Shown: positions 36,804 through 47,900 of the stretch, in pieces
How positions within the stretch are numbered: the first letter of the stretch is position 1
Layout: every line of letters begins with the position of its first letter
Origin: Plectrocnemia conspersa
Taxonomy: Eukaryota > Arthropoda > Insecta > Trichoptera > Polycentropodidae
Assembly (NCBI GenBank): GCA_009617715.1
Contig: VTFK01000445.1
Span: forward strand, 1 to 64,000
Reading direction: 5' to 3'
Length of the DNA stretch: 64,000 nucleotides
The notes under the pieces: model-generated
What the model was told of the DNA's origin: nothing
The model's database searches: none
The model's input: only the letters and a program-made list of their open reading frames with translations
Made by a program: the position numbers and the translations under genes

Positions 36804-39001
36804 TTAGAGTACATGTAAATTTTCACAATTCTTAAACTTCGAATCCTCTTTACCGAAGATCCATGTTAGCATTTGCCGAGCCTTCATACTAGCCCTAACT
36901 ACCCCTCTAGATTTATACCACTGTGCTGGTGAACCTTCCCTTGATCCCAAAGAGGCTGCGTATTCCAGCTTGAGGCGTATTTGATTCAATATTCCGACTA
37001 GAAGCTCGTCAACATTGTGGTTGATTCCGACGGATATTTCGATGAACTTAGCACGGTAGGTACATGCTAGACACTTTCCGTCTGAAAAAGTAAGATTAAA
37101 TGATTAGATAATTATATGTGAGTGAATAAAAAGACTACGGGGTCGATAAAAAATTTCAATACAGTTATTTTTTAAGATTGCACATTACTTATTAAATTAA
37201 ACTATTTTGCCTAAGATTGTCCAAAAACTTACTTCTTATAAAGAACTTCAATGTCAAGTTTTTTCCAAATTTTACTTAACGAACATACGACTAAGAATAT
37301 ATGCAAAAGAAAATAATAGCATAAGGGATGCAATCGCGACTCTCAGTAAACTTTTGCCAGGTCGGAAATATTTTTGGCTCGGCACGCCAGGAAGCAAAAT
37401 TTAAATTCATTTTTTTTTACTGTTTTTCACTATAGTTTTAAAATATTTTTGTTAAGAATCGCAGCAAAAGCTAATTTCACAAGCCGTTTAGTATTAGAAT
37501 ACTGAATTTAAGCCAAGGGCGGCAAGAAATCTCAATAGAACATTACCATGACTGAGCCATCGAACGGCTGTATTAAACCATGTAAGAGTATTTGCCTTCT
37601 GATAGTCATGGAACTGACAACGGTTAAGTTCACCGCTGACACAACTGGTTCAATAACACATGATAGATTGATATATTTCCTACAAAATACCTGTTAATGA
37701 ATAATACAATAAATAATCTTTTAGATCATTTGTTGATACATTTATAACTTTCTTTTACAAATCAATGTAGTGTAAACCAGTAACTTACTTAGTAACCACC
37801 TGTTTGCATAAGTCTAAAAATTGTTACTATTTATATTATAACCCTTTAGTTATGCAAAATATTTGCTGTTTCGCAAAGTGCACTTATTATAATTTTATAT
37901 GGCGCGCCTCGGCAAAACCTTGATTTAGCAAAGGTGCCGAGGGTCGAAAAAATTTGGAAGCCACGAGTGGAACCAAAGAAATTACTTGTTTTGCTATTAA
38001 ATTGGCTATTGATGTTACTCACAATGTGCTCAGCACTTCCAGTAACTATTCTTACCGAAAAGGTAATAGATTTAAATACATCTATTTTTCCGGGACACTA
38101 TTTTTCTTCGGCTGCAATAATCATACACGACTTTATTTATTTACTATCGGTGCATACCTTTATTTCATTAGCAAATAAAGAAGCTACTCGTGAACTGATT
38201 TTAGTTTCAGCCTCGTTTTATTGTGAAAAAAATCCATTTTAAACTTTTCTGCAAATTGTGAATATCGTGTCGAGTGCTTAGTCGACATATAATATATTGT
38301 ATATTGTTCTGGCTTTGACAATGACAATACGAATATCCATATTGTTCTGGCATATTCGCGATGGAAAGTTTGTTCTAAACCCTGAATAAACGAATATCCA
38401 TGGGTAATAAAAATATCGAAATGCTAATTTTAAAGAAAAAATTAGGGGGGGGGGGCAATTTTAAAAGGCTATCGAATGTCACTGTCCATGGGTAATAAAA
38501 ATCGCATAAAGCGTTATTCGGGGCACTGAAGAGGCTATCGAATGTCACAGCGAAATGCAAAGCAATAGGAGTACCACATACGGTCATATCTCGCAACTCC
38601 TTAATAAAAATAAGTAAATGGTTAAATAGTTTAATTATCAAATATTTTTTTAAGTTCTAAATAAATTATACAGAAAGTCATTTCAGTAAGTATAGAGCAT
38701 ATTTATTAGGTTTATGCATTCGAAAAGTGTTGAAAAAGTACTTGAAATATTGAATTGATTGCTTGAAAGATACTAAAACCTTTTTGAATGATAAGGAAAA
38801 GAGGCTGTTACCTTGTGTCGATACGGTTCTACTTCTTGCCATATCTATTTTATTAGCTACTAAGAGAGCTGGTCGCGTTCTTAATAATTCAGCATCCGTC
38901 AGCCGAGAAAGTTCCTGTTCAGCTCTTTGGAAGGAGGCCTTGTCGACTACTGAATATATGATGACGAAAGCATCTGGTGGATCTGATCGGTCGATTTCTT
39001 C
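36804..39001 (-). CDS. RGK-type small GTPase, C-terminal exons (partial)
   Basis: Two exons, 39001-38812 and 37081-36804, join in phase to 154 aa ending in a stop. The first has PPDAFVIIYSVVDKASFQRA, the Ras-fold strand after switch II, and LLVANKIDMAR with the G4 motif NKID. The second has FIEISVGINHNVDELLVGI, which is the G5 region and start of the last helix, and a long basic tail ending DSKFKNCENLHVL. That tail matches the conserved RGK (Rad, Gem, Rem) C-terminus (KFF...SCHDLSVL), which replaces the usual lipid-anchor box. RGK proteins inhibit voltage-gated calcium channels and act at the plasma membrane. The exons carrying the P-loop and switches must lie above 39001 and were not found up to 64000, which suggests a large intron or a window edge. 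Which fly Rgk paralogue this is cannot be decided. Confidence 0.85.
37090..38805. other. RGK intron
   Basis: This is the intron between the two RGK exons. It contains no nested gene that I can support. Open frames at 37207-37404 and 37934-38242 (+) have no domain. Confidence 0.6.
38298..38555. repeat. Local duplicated segments and an 11-base G run
   Basis: Several short phrases recur: ATATTGTTCTGGC near 38301 and 38339, CGAATATCCAT near 38329 and 38390, CCATGGGTAATAAAAAT near 38398 and 38485, and GGCTATCGAATGTCAC near 38467 and 38533. An 11-base G run (38445-38455) lies among them. This looks like slippage or patchwork duplication within the RGK intron. Confidence 0.65.
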
Positions 39002-39019
39002 CTGAAATAAAAAAATATC

Positions 39020-40290
39020 TATTATAGTAAAATATCTTAAGATAATTGGGATTAGTAAAATAATAATATCTTCCTAATCCATATTTTTATTTTTCTTGTA
39101 TAACAATTTCAGAGGTAAGTCGAAAGTAATTTATACAGCGAAACGATCACCGCACGTTTATTATTATGTGTTTGCTCATTTCTGGCGAATTAGATGATTC
39201 ATTTTTAGTTGGAACAGCTAAACATTTGACTTTAAACTTCTCGCTGATAATCTGTATTTACAGTAAAGTTAAATGTAAAAATAAAGGTCTATAGGAAGAG
39301 TCATTATACATCTTGACTTAACTTTATAATTAAGACCCAAGAGAAATCTTAAAGCCAAGCCCTAATTTTGCAGATGGGATTTGTAACACGTCAGACTAAA
39401 AAAAACTATATTCAAATTAATTATTTTAAAAGCATTACTTAATTAAATTAAATTATGTTCATTTCAACCGTGAGCTGGCTTCTAAAAGCGTCAGTCTAAT
39501 TTAACCGTGAAATAAATTTACATTTAACTTTATTTTATTTTCTGCTGAAACGCAGCATATTAATAATATTTTAAATCTCAGATTTCAAGCGAAACTTACA
39601 GAGGAAATACTATGTTAACGAGAGACAGCCAAGATTTATAATACACCCAGTGCATTCAAAGGAGAGAACGTCGTCTATTCATAACATCATTCTCGGAAGC
39701 AAGTCTCGCATCTTCTGAATTTCTTATTTGTCTTAAACGAAGTATGAAAAAGTACATAAATACAAGCACGGCAAACATACATGTTTCATTTTATCTTTAT
39801 ATATATTATATATAGGCATCTTTTTTTACGTCAAATTCGCAACGTGAAAAATGCACGCTCCTTTCACGGATGTCAGTTTAACTTCGCGTGTTTTTCTTAC
39901 TTCTTCGCTCCATGCGAAGGTATCAAAATGTATATTGTATTACGTAGTTACCGTTGTATAAAAATAAATATATAGATGTATATATCTGTACATAAATAAT
40001 ATTTAATATAAATTATTTTAGATATTAAGATTACATTTATTGTCCGTTGTCTTATTCTAGTAAATTATATTTGTGATATTATATTATCTTTATGTGAAAT
40101 AAAAAGCGTAGTAAAAATATGTTATTATAAAGACTAAACATTCCCTTAATTATATATTTCGAAGAAAACATGTGACCCAATTATTATTATGTTGCTCAAA
40201 AATAAAATAATATAAGATCATATGTTTTATTATAGTATTTTTATTTTTTACATATTGCGCTCTACGTGATATCTCAAAATACTTTAGCTT
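39020..40290. other. AT-rich DNA, probably RGK intron
   Basis: No coding exon is recognised. If the RGK gene continues to higher coordinates, this and much of what follows is intron. Confidence 0.4.
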
Positions 40291-40296
40291 TCTTTC

Positions 40297-40382
40297 GCCT
40301 AATAGCTATGATTTTATCGTGCGGACCTGCCGTATCCCCACCATGTACATTGGTCAGGATAAGAAAATCATAGCTATTAGGC
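40297..40382. repeat. Hairpin with perfect 19-bp arms
   Basis: GCCTAATAGCTATGATTTT at 40297-40315 is perfectly complementary to AAAATCATAGCTATTAGGC at 40364-40382, with a GC-richer 48-base loop. The size allows a small-RNA precursor or a tiny foldback transposon. No clear target duplication flanks it. Confidence 0.8.
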
Positions 40383-43300
40383 TCGCGGGTATCGCGATTC
40401 TGTGATTATTTGATAAAAATGTCCCATTGTATGGTACACACGAGAACTTTTAAAACGCGTTCAATCATAATAAATCGAGATGAAATTAAATAAGATAAAA
40501 TTTAAAATGTTGAATATAAAAAGAGCTATCGGATATGTAGAATTGTAATTGAGAGTTACAGCGCAGCTTAGCGTCAATCAATACACGAATAAATAAAATA
40601 TTAAAATAATAATTTAAGCCGCAAAGTGAGCAATTTTGGAATAATATTAAAATAAATGTACCCATTAAATTATATTGAGAAGTCTTTGGGTAAATTCGCT
40701 GAGATGATATTTCACCTTCAACCAATCGACCTTTCTTTTATTATTCGTATTAAGGAATGCCATATTTCTATTACTTATTCGTGTCATGCTAGCACGTGTC
40801 AAATGCTTTTTCTATGTCTGACATTAATCAGGCGCATATCTGCAATAGTCGAACCAAAAAAAATATTTACTCTACTATATTAAATTTTATTTAATATCCC
40901 ATCTTTTTAAGCATTTTTAAATATCAAAACATATAGAAAAGTATTATTTTTATGATTAATGCTAATAATAATTACAAAAAGTAGTAGAGAAAGCGATTCA
41001 TTGAATAATAATTATTTGTACTTAAATTCTGTGAATCAGATAATAGGATTATTTTTTTGTTATTTCCTAAATTAAACCGTCTCAGTAAGCGAACGAAGCT
41101 CAACATGTTTTTCAGATTAATGTTTATGCTACCATTTTATTTACTATCATTAATAATACATATTTAAGCAAAATTTCGTTTATAATAAAGAAAATGTTTA
41201 CACATAACTTTTTCTGCATAATCATGAAACGAAAAGTCTGTAAAAAATTTGCATAAAATCAACCCTTTTTAACATAAAAAAATCTTGATGTTGCTATTCA
41301 ATTTTAATACCTTCACTCGCAAAAAGTAAATCAAACATTCATACCAGGTTAACTAGACACGAATAATAGATAAGTCTAGATTTGCATTGTTAAACAGACC
41401 GTATACTAATGGTGGGGTCAAAATTCTAGGTGTCCTTCTGACCTCAAATGTTTCAAATTCTTTTTATATATAATATGTGTATATATACACTTAAATCCAT
41501 TACGTTGACGCTGCTTTTTTATACACATTTTTCGGATAGTGGAATAGCCTGTAGAAAATTTAGGACCTTAAATTACCGCAGGTCTTGAAAAACAGTGATT
41601 AAATAGATTTGTAACCGCCCGTTTTGTGCTTAAGGGCTCTTTTAAGTGGGCTTTCGTTGCCCTTGCGCGCTTTCAATTAGACTTCCGCTCGGAAAAGGCA
41701 AAACAAAAATTGATCGTAACACCGTAAAATATAAACTTAGACCCCGGAACGGACCCACTCCAGAACTTCTTCGGACTGAAATGTTGTTAATGTTAAAAGG
41801 TAAAGTTTGACAATAAAAAATAATGTGTATTACCATAATTAAATATTCCTTTGAACTTTTCCTTTGAATATAAACCAAGACAAATAAAAAGTAATAGCAG
41901 TTAATAACCGAAGCCTAAATGGTCGGTGCTACTAATTAATATATATTTGTAAGTCATGATCACATGTAAGTGCCAAGTAAGCTTAACAAAGAATTTTATA
42001 TATATTTTTAATTATTTTCCATCAGTTTTCTATCGCAATATAATATGAAATAATATTTGTATTGTAAGAACTGTACCCCTTCATGTAAAATGCACAACCC
42101 TTCATCGCTTACGTAAACTACATGAATAAATTGTATAGCCTTACAAAAATTATAATCCGTGAACATTTAACGTACTTAAATTGATCGATATTCAAATTAG
42201 AAACGCGTTTAACCTTAATCAATCTGACTGATTACGTATAGCTTTTTCGATTGACATAAGTGGTTAAGTCGGCACCAATGCGGATCTGTGGAATTGACAG
42301 GTACAAACGGGTGGGAATTAATCAATTAATTTCAATAAGGAAGGGAAGATGCGCTTCGAATACATATTTATTTACAAAAAAATAAAGTAAATATAAATTT
42401 GATTATGCTGTTATATAAAATATAAAATTTAATAAAAATCTATGAATTTATTGATTTACACAATCAAGAATGTATTCAGCTAAAATGTAATATTTGGTAT
42501 AGAATTTTTCTTTATATAGAATTTTTCTATATATTTGATATATATATATATAAATATACTATAGATAATTTTTATATTTTTTATTTTAATGCAATATTAA
42601 AAAAAAACAGTTTGTATTTGCTCGTAATCTAGTATAGAAATATTATAAATAAAATAATTTATTTGATTGTGATTGTAAACTCTTATTAAAAAAATATTAT
42701 AATACTAAATACCGTTAGTAGTAGTACCTGAATTTTTTCCAATTGTGACTGTGTTAAATATACATATGAACATATACATAAGTATATTATAAATTATATT
42801 AATTTATATACAATGAGATTAGTTTATTTCTATATTTGTTATATACACGCTGTGCACGCGTGTTAATAAAGGCTTCATAAAATATTAGATTATAGCACAA
42901 TCCAACAAACAATTTCGGCAGTTTGACATTTATTAGAAAAGATTTTATATGTACACATTTCAGTTTGATTGATTTCGATCATATTTTTCCGATTGATATG
43001 TGTTTTTCCTTGTTTGTTAAACCAATACTTAAATTACATAAAATTTTCTGAAAACACATTGTTTACAGAGAAACATGTGGATACAGAATTACATCATTAA
43101 TAAATACATACGTTTTAAATACTTTGAATTATTAAAAATGTAAAAAAATACTTAATTGTTTTTATATAAAAATTTGCTAAAAGAAACTAATAAGTTATTT
43201 TTAAAAAAAAATAAATAAATCTGGTGTGTAGAATTTTACTGCGTTTTTTATTTTCTAAATTCATATTATTCATAATTAATTTAATTTATGGTTAAATTTT

Positions 43301-43640
43301 AATAATTATTAAATAATATAGATAAAATTCTGATAAAAAGTTTTAGAAGTTTAAATACTAAACTCTCAGGTACGGTGTTTTTCAAGACTTACATTGCTAC
43401 ATATTCATAAATATATGACAGATAATTCTCAACCAGATTATAATTAAATATAATAATGTTTCATGGCATTGACACACTAAAGCAGTAAATTTTAAGTCAC
43501 ATGGTTATCACAAACAACGTTATATCGTTGTTTAGCAGCAAAAGGCTAATACTATTCAGGTATAATTCTATAAGAAATCCGATTTGATTCGAAAACGCAA
43601 GCGCCAGTAATTAGGTGGAACATAAAAATTAAGTTCTGAT
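40383..43640. other. AT-rich DNA with a GC-richer patch
   Basis: No gene is recognised. A GC-richer patch at about 41610-41780 has a 78-codon minus frame (41642-41878) without a domain and may be conserved non-coding DNA. Confidence 0.4.
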
Positions 43641-43649
43641 ACAATCGAT

Positions 43650-44185
43650 TGCAAATATTCGCTACCAGCAACCTTAAAGAAGTGCTACACGTCGATGCGG
43701 CTTTAAGGAATCATATCCCAATATACCTTGTAGGAAGTTTATGAGAAATAAAATAGATAATATTTATATTCCCTCGAACACTAAACTTGAAAATTGTTAT
43801 AAACTAGTAACGTATAGTATATATACTTAATTATTATGTTTGTAAAATTATTTATATTATTGAAATAACGTATTAAAAAAGTTTTTCAAGAATCTTTGGA
43901 TTGTGAAAAATAAATAAACACTAACAGGAAACTAGTGCTTTCCCAAGTACATAAAGAAATCATATCCCAGCATATACCCATATTAAATTTTGTGAAAAAT
44001 AAAAATGGATAATATTTATATAAAAAGTGTAATTTGCATTATTTTAGAACAGACAAAAAACTGTCACCTACTGCACAGTAGGTCATTATACAAGGTACAC
44101 AGTGCCCTCAAGCTGTTCATCTTTGAGGCTTTATATGTTTTTTATTTTCTAATGGAATTTGTAGTCCTCTTGAAATAATAATTCC
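43650..44185 (-). pseudogene. Non-LTR retrotransposon fragments, partly duplicated
   Basis: On the minus strand, 44050-44180 matches the reverse transcriptase fragment at 9440-9600. The blocks at about 43690-43770 and 43930-44020 both match its continuation at about 9690-9770, through shared text such as GGAATCATATCC and GATAATATTTATAT. The continuation therefore occurs twice, either by local duplication or by two nested insertions. No open frame survives. Confidence 0.55.
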
Positions 44186-44439
44186 AAATCATTTACCACT
44201 ACTGTGCAATGAAACGCATTATTATCTGTCTTACAATTAAATTTAAGTGGTGTTTTTGCTGTAAAATATGTCAAATTAAATTTGTATAAGATCTTTAAAA
44301 ATATTTTAAGGTCATCAGCGAAAAGTAGGAATTCGGAATTACGAAATAATATATAAATATCATTAATAAACGATCTTACAATGCAAATATTTTGATGAGA
44401 AAGCAGTGAGAAATAAACATACAGTCACACATATAAATA

Positions 44440-44665
44440 TTCGTAATTGGCCGTCGCAGCGAAATTGTTCGAGCAAGTTCCCTAAGTCATACAAGCGTAT
44501 ATAAGCGCAAACATCAACACTTTATCAAGAAACGAAACTTGGGATAAAGGAAAGTTTATCTGAACTCGCACCAAGTGGAGCTACACTGACCATCGACAAA
44601 TACTGATAAGTTTAAGAAAGCAGCCGCTTCTCTCTTCACGTCATTCCTGGTATAGCTACGATATT
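44440..44665. repeat. Dispersed repeat, copy related to 56640-56830
   Basis: The stretch at about 44565-44650 aligns with 56715-56810, sharing phrases such as GTGGAGCTAC, GACCATCG, GAAAGCAGCCGCTT and CTCTTCA with scattered differences. On the minus strand both contain a similar short peptide (MVSVAPLG versus MVGVVPHG). The family is not recognised. Confidence 0.5.
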
Positions 44666-44999
44666 CAAAATGTATAGTTCAATCTGTTCTTCGGATATGA
44701 CTGAATTCTTAAGCGTTGATATAGTTACGAGAACATTAAGTATTAACAATAATCACCCAAACTGTACATGCACTAAAAAAAATGTTGAACAATATCAATA
44801 CTTTATTTATTAAATAAACTTTTTTTATGTAAATATTAAGTATTCTGACACTAAGGTTAAGATAACCGTAGATATTATTTTCACGACAACGACGAGTGCG
44901 TGCCGCCCTTTGTCTTTGTCGTCGTCGTCAATAGCTAAAAATATTATTTTTATTATATAATATAACAAAATATAATATAAATACATCAGACATATCAAA

Positions 45000-46555
45000 T
45001 AAATATATATACTAAGTGGTGCAACAATTGAAATGTTGTATACAACCCATTATCCACACTATCTCAAGGGTATTACGAGAGTTGCTTTTGAAAGATATAG
45101 CATATGAGAGAATAAGCTGACAGTGTTTACAAAGGAATAAAAAAATATTGTTTAATTATTAAGCTACTGGAGAAATGTATGACGGTAAAGCTACATATTT
45201 TATAAAATATACTAATCCGTTCGTAACCAGCTTAACCTATATTATGAAAAAATGTTTTTCTTTCATAAAATAATATATGTTAGTGATTTAGATCTAGAGG
45301 AAAACAAACAACTGAAATATTTCGCTCGCGTGCGAAAATTCACATCGTCATGACGAAAACATAAACGAGTGTTTTTGCGAAGTGTTAAAAGTTAGAAAGC
45401 CACGCTTGTATGAGAAAAGTTTTCATCAGACCGCTTGTTGAACTTATTGACGAAAGATACCAAAGGTTCTCAAACACTTTTTCAAGCGTGAAAATAGTCG
45501 TTAGCGGGTCTTAAATGTTGATACGATCAATGGAGCAGATACAGTAAATATTCTTGGCAAGCTCCGATGGAAAGTTTTAGATAGGTTTGGTTTGCGTTAA
45601 AGTTTGTTATTGCTAAAATATAAAACTTGTATGGGGTAATTTAACATAATGATTAATAAACAAATCCAATATGAAACTTTTTTGCTACAATAGAATAGCT
45701 GTTAAAAGTTCTTTATAAGCTCTAAAAAATCTGGATTTATATTAAATAAACATTAGAAAATTATAATTTTATTTACTTTAAATAAATTATGAGGTATAGT
45801 GTTAAATTTTAACGTAAAACCGTAAACATCTCTTCATGAAAATTTACACTATAGCGACAATGTTCAAAACGTGATTTCTCTTCGATCTTTGGTATCAATT
45901 AGTGAACACAATTTTTATTTATTAACTGTTTGCCTTTGGATAAATGCGCCGCTGTTGGAACGCAAACGCAGCATAGAAAATATAAATTTAACGTTACATT
46001 TACTAACACGTAAATATGTATCAAATAAAAAGGTTCCGTGTACATGTGTAAAATAATATATAGTAAAGAAGAACAACATGAAAAGTTACTGAAACGTTTA
46101 ATAATTTATTTTATCTTATATCTTTCACTGACACGATTTTACTTTAATGTACCTACGTGTTTTTATTTTCTCAGAATAACGTGTTCTTAGAATCACGAGA
46201 TTAAATGAATATCAAATTTGAGTTCTGAAAAAAGCTCATTTCGCAATGTATAGCCGATTTAATGGTTTCGCAAATTATTTACACTCGCTGAAACTCAGCA
46301 AACAACCAATAATGAATATTTAGAATTACCATCATAATAAATGCTATATAGCATATTTGATAAAAATATAATCGTAATCATCATTAATTGTAATTAAAAT
46401 AAATTTATATTTTGAGGCTCTCTGAAAAATACTATATCATACATATATTTTTTAATTTAGGAAAATATACAAATATTTTATAATTTTTTATTCCAATATT
46501 AAATACCTAATATTGCATTTTTTTAAGTAATATTTAATAATAATATATCAACGAA
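45000..46555. other. AT-rich DNA, no gene seen
   Basis: Open frames are short and lack domains. The GC-richer spot at about 45310-45440 has no coding pattern. Confidence 0.4.
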
Positions 46556-46615
46556 GCACCTTTTCAAGTTGCTAATGGGTGGTGTTGACAATCTGTCAAT
46601 GCTCAGCGACTTTGA

Positions 46616-47748
46616 GCTGTGAGTAGAGTCTCCAATTACTCGAACCATCAATTACTCGAGTATCGAATATTAAAATTTTAAAATACTCGAGTACTCGAAT
46701 ACTTTCGAGTATTTACCAAATGTACCAAAATAGCTATTATTCAAATTCGTGCACATATAAATAAATAAATAAAATACTTAGTATGTTAATTTTACAATTA
46801 TTTTAACTTCACGAACATACTTTTTAAAAACAATAATGCAAAAAGTGTCTCAAATTTAATATTACTTCTAACCTTTGGTTTTATTATTATCGTTATGGAA
46901 AAAACCCTTTCCGTTGCTGTTGATGTTGGTCTTATTGTCATTAACGCGTTGGATAAGGCTTCTTATTTATATCTGTTCGCTTTTTATAGATAAACAATTT
47001 TTTGAACTCTCTTTTTATGTTCTCTTCTTTCATTCCTTTCTCTGCTTTTCTCTTATTTCCTTCGACTATTGACATAATAGCATTTTGTAATTCTTCTTGA
47101 ATAGATTTTTTTTCTTAACAATATACAATATTCTACTCCTTCTGATTAATGCGAAGAATTTAAATCTATATCCTTCGAAGATGTATTTGGGTGAATCCCT
47201 TTCACTCTAGAGCTAAGAACGGACTTCGCAAAGAACTGACTTTACTTTAAATGCCTTTAAAACACACAATTGTTTTGATTTATATCTTAAGCTGAGGGAT
47301 CAGTATAAACAATTTACAACACTTTACGCTACAACTGCATAGTCATAAAACCTAAAAAAAATTTTTGTTGATATTTCATATTGTTCATTGCCATAAATTA
47401 GATAAGGCGGGACTGTCGAACAAAAAACACAAAAGAAATTTCTCCGTCGTACCCACTAACATAGCCGACGACCGGAACTATGCAACTATGGAACTATGAA
47501 AAAATTATACCTGATAGTAACCGCTCTAACTCGGGACTTCCGGCATAAACGCCAAATAAAAGCAAGACGTTAACCTTTACCGGACCGAGTTAAAGTTATT
47601 TTTGTTTCTGAAATATTTCAAAATTTTTTTATTTCGAGTATTAATCGAGTAATTTTCAAAATACTCGATTATCAAGTACTTGAAAAATAGACAAAAATAC
47701 TCGAGTATCGAGTACTCGATTACTCGAATTGGAGACTCTAGCTGTGAG
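46616..47748 (-). mobile_element. hAT transposon with perfect 8-bp target duplication
   Basis: The element proper is 46624-47740 (1117 bp). The left end TAGAGTCTCCAATTACTCGA and the right end TCGAATTGGAGACTCTA are inverted, and many CTCGAGTA/TACTCGAG-type subterminal repeats lie inside both ends. The perfect target duplication GCTGTGAG is at 46616-46623 and 47741-47748. The interior keeps only the last part of a transposase on the minus strand. It has inserted into an older repeat, so it is the younger of the two. Confidence 0.93.
46798..46959 (-). pseudogene. hAT transposase C-terminal remnant
   Basis: On the minus strand this reads ALSNALMTIRPTSTATERVF followed by a segment ending KFETLFALLFLKSMFVKLK and a TAA stop (46798-46800). 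It matches the hAT dimerisation domain (P.TS..SERVFS...R..L..ETL.ALLFLK). An in-frame stop lies just upstream of residue 1 of this piece and no catalytic domain is visible in the 1.1-kb element. Confidence 0.85.
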
Positions 47749-47900
47749 TTTTAGAGTGCCACGGAGAGTCGCGATTGCGTCTTTTATTCTTGTTTATCGC
47801 GGCCAGAGAACGTTCCTCATGCACAAGCCATCCAGCTTCTCAACGATCTTATCAAACACAAAGATGTTTTTGGTGGGTGATAGCTATGAGGAAATGGAAA

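Larger units (their letters stand above)
46556..47900 (+). repeat. Old dispersed repeat split by a hAT insertion
   Basis: Two halves, 46556-46615 and 47749-47870, become continuous when the hAT element and one target copy are removed. They match 58445-58550 and 56285-56465 on the opposite strand. On the + strand they can be read as LLMGGVDNLSMLSDFEL followed by an ESRDC and then a PENVPHAQAIQLLNDLIKHK segment. The 56.3-kb copy keeps NAPHTQVIQIFNELVK at the same place. The pattern of changes suggests a once-coding repeat. I do not recognise the protein family. Confidence 0.6.

Noticed and set aside
37934..38242. 102-codon + frame within the RGK intron
   Set aside because: A hydrophobic stretch is present but there is no family resemblance and it lies antisense in an intron.
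44880..44945. GC-rich (GAC)n-like segment as an upstream RGK exon
   Set aside because: The minus-strand reading (a DDDD-rich peptide) does not match the switch or P-loop regions and clear splice sites are lacking.
46875..47072. Hydrophobic 65-codon + frame
   Set aside because: It is largely antisense to the hAT transposase remnant and lies wholly inside the transposon.
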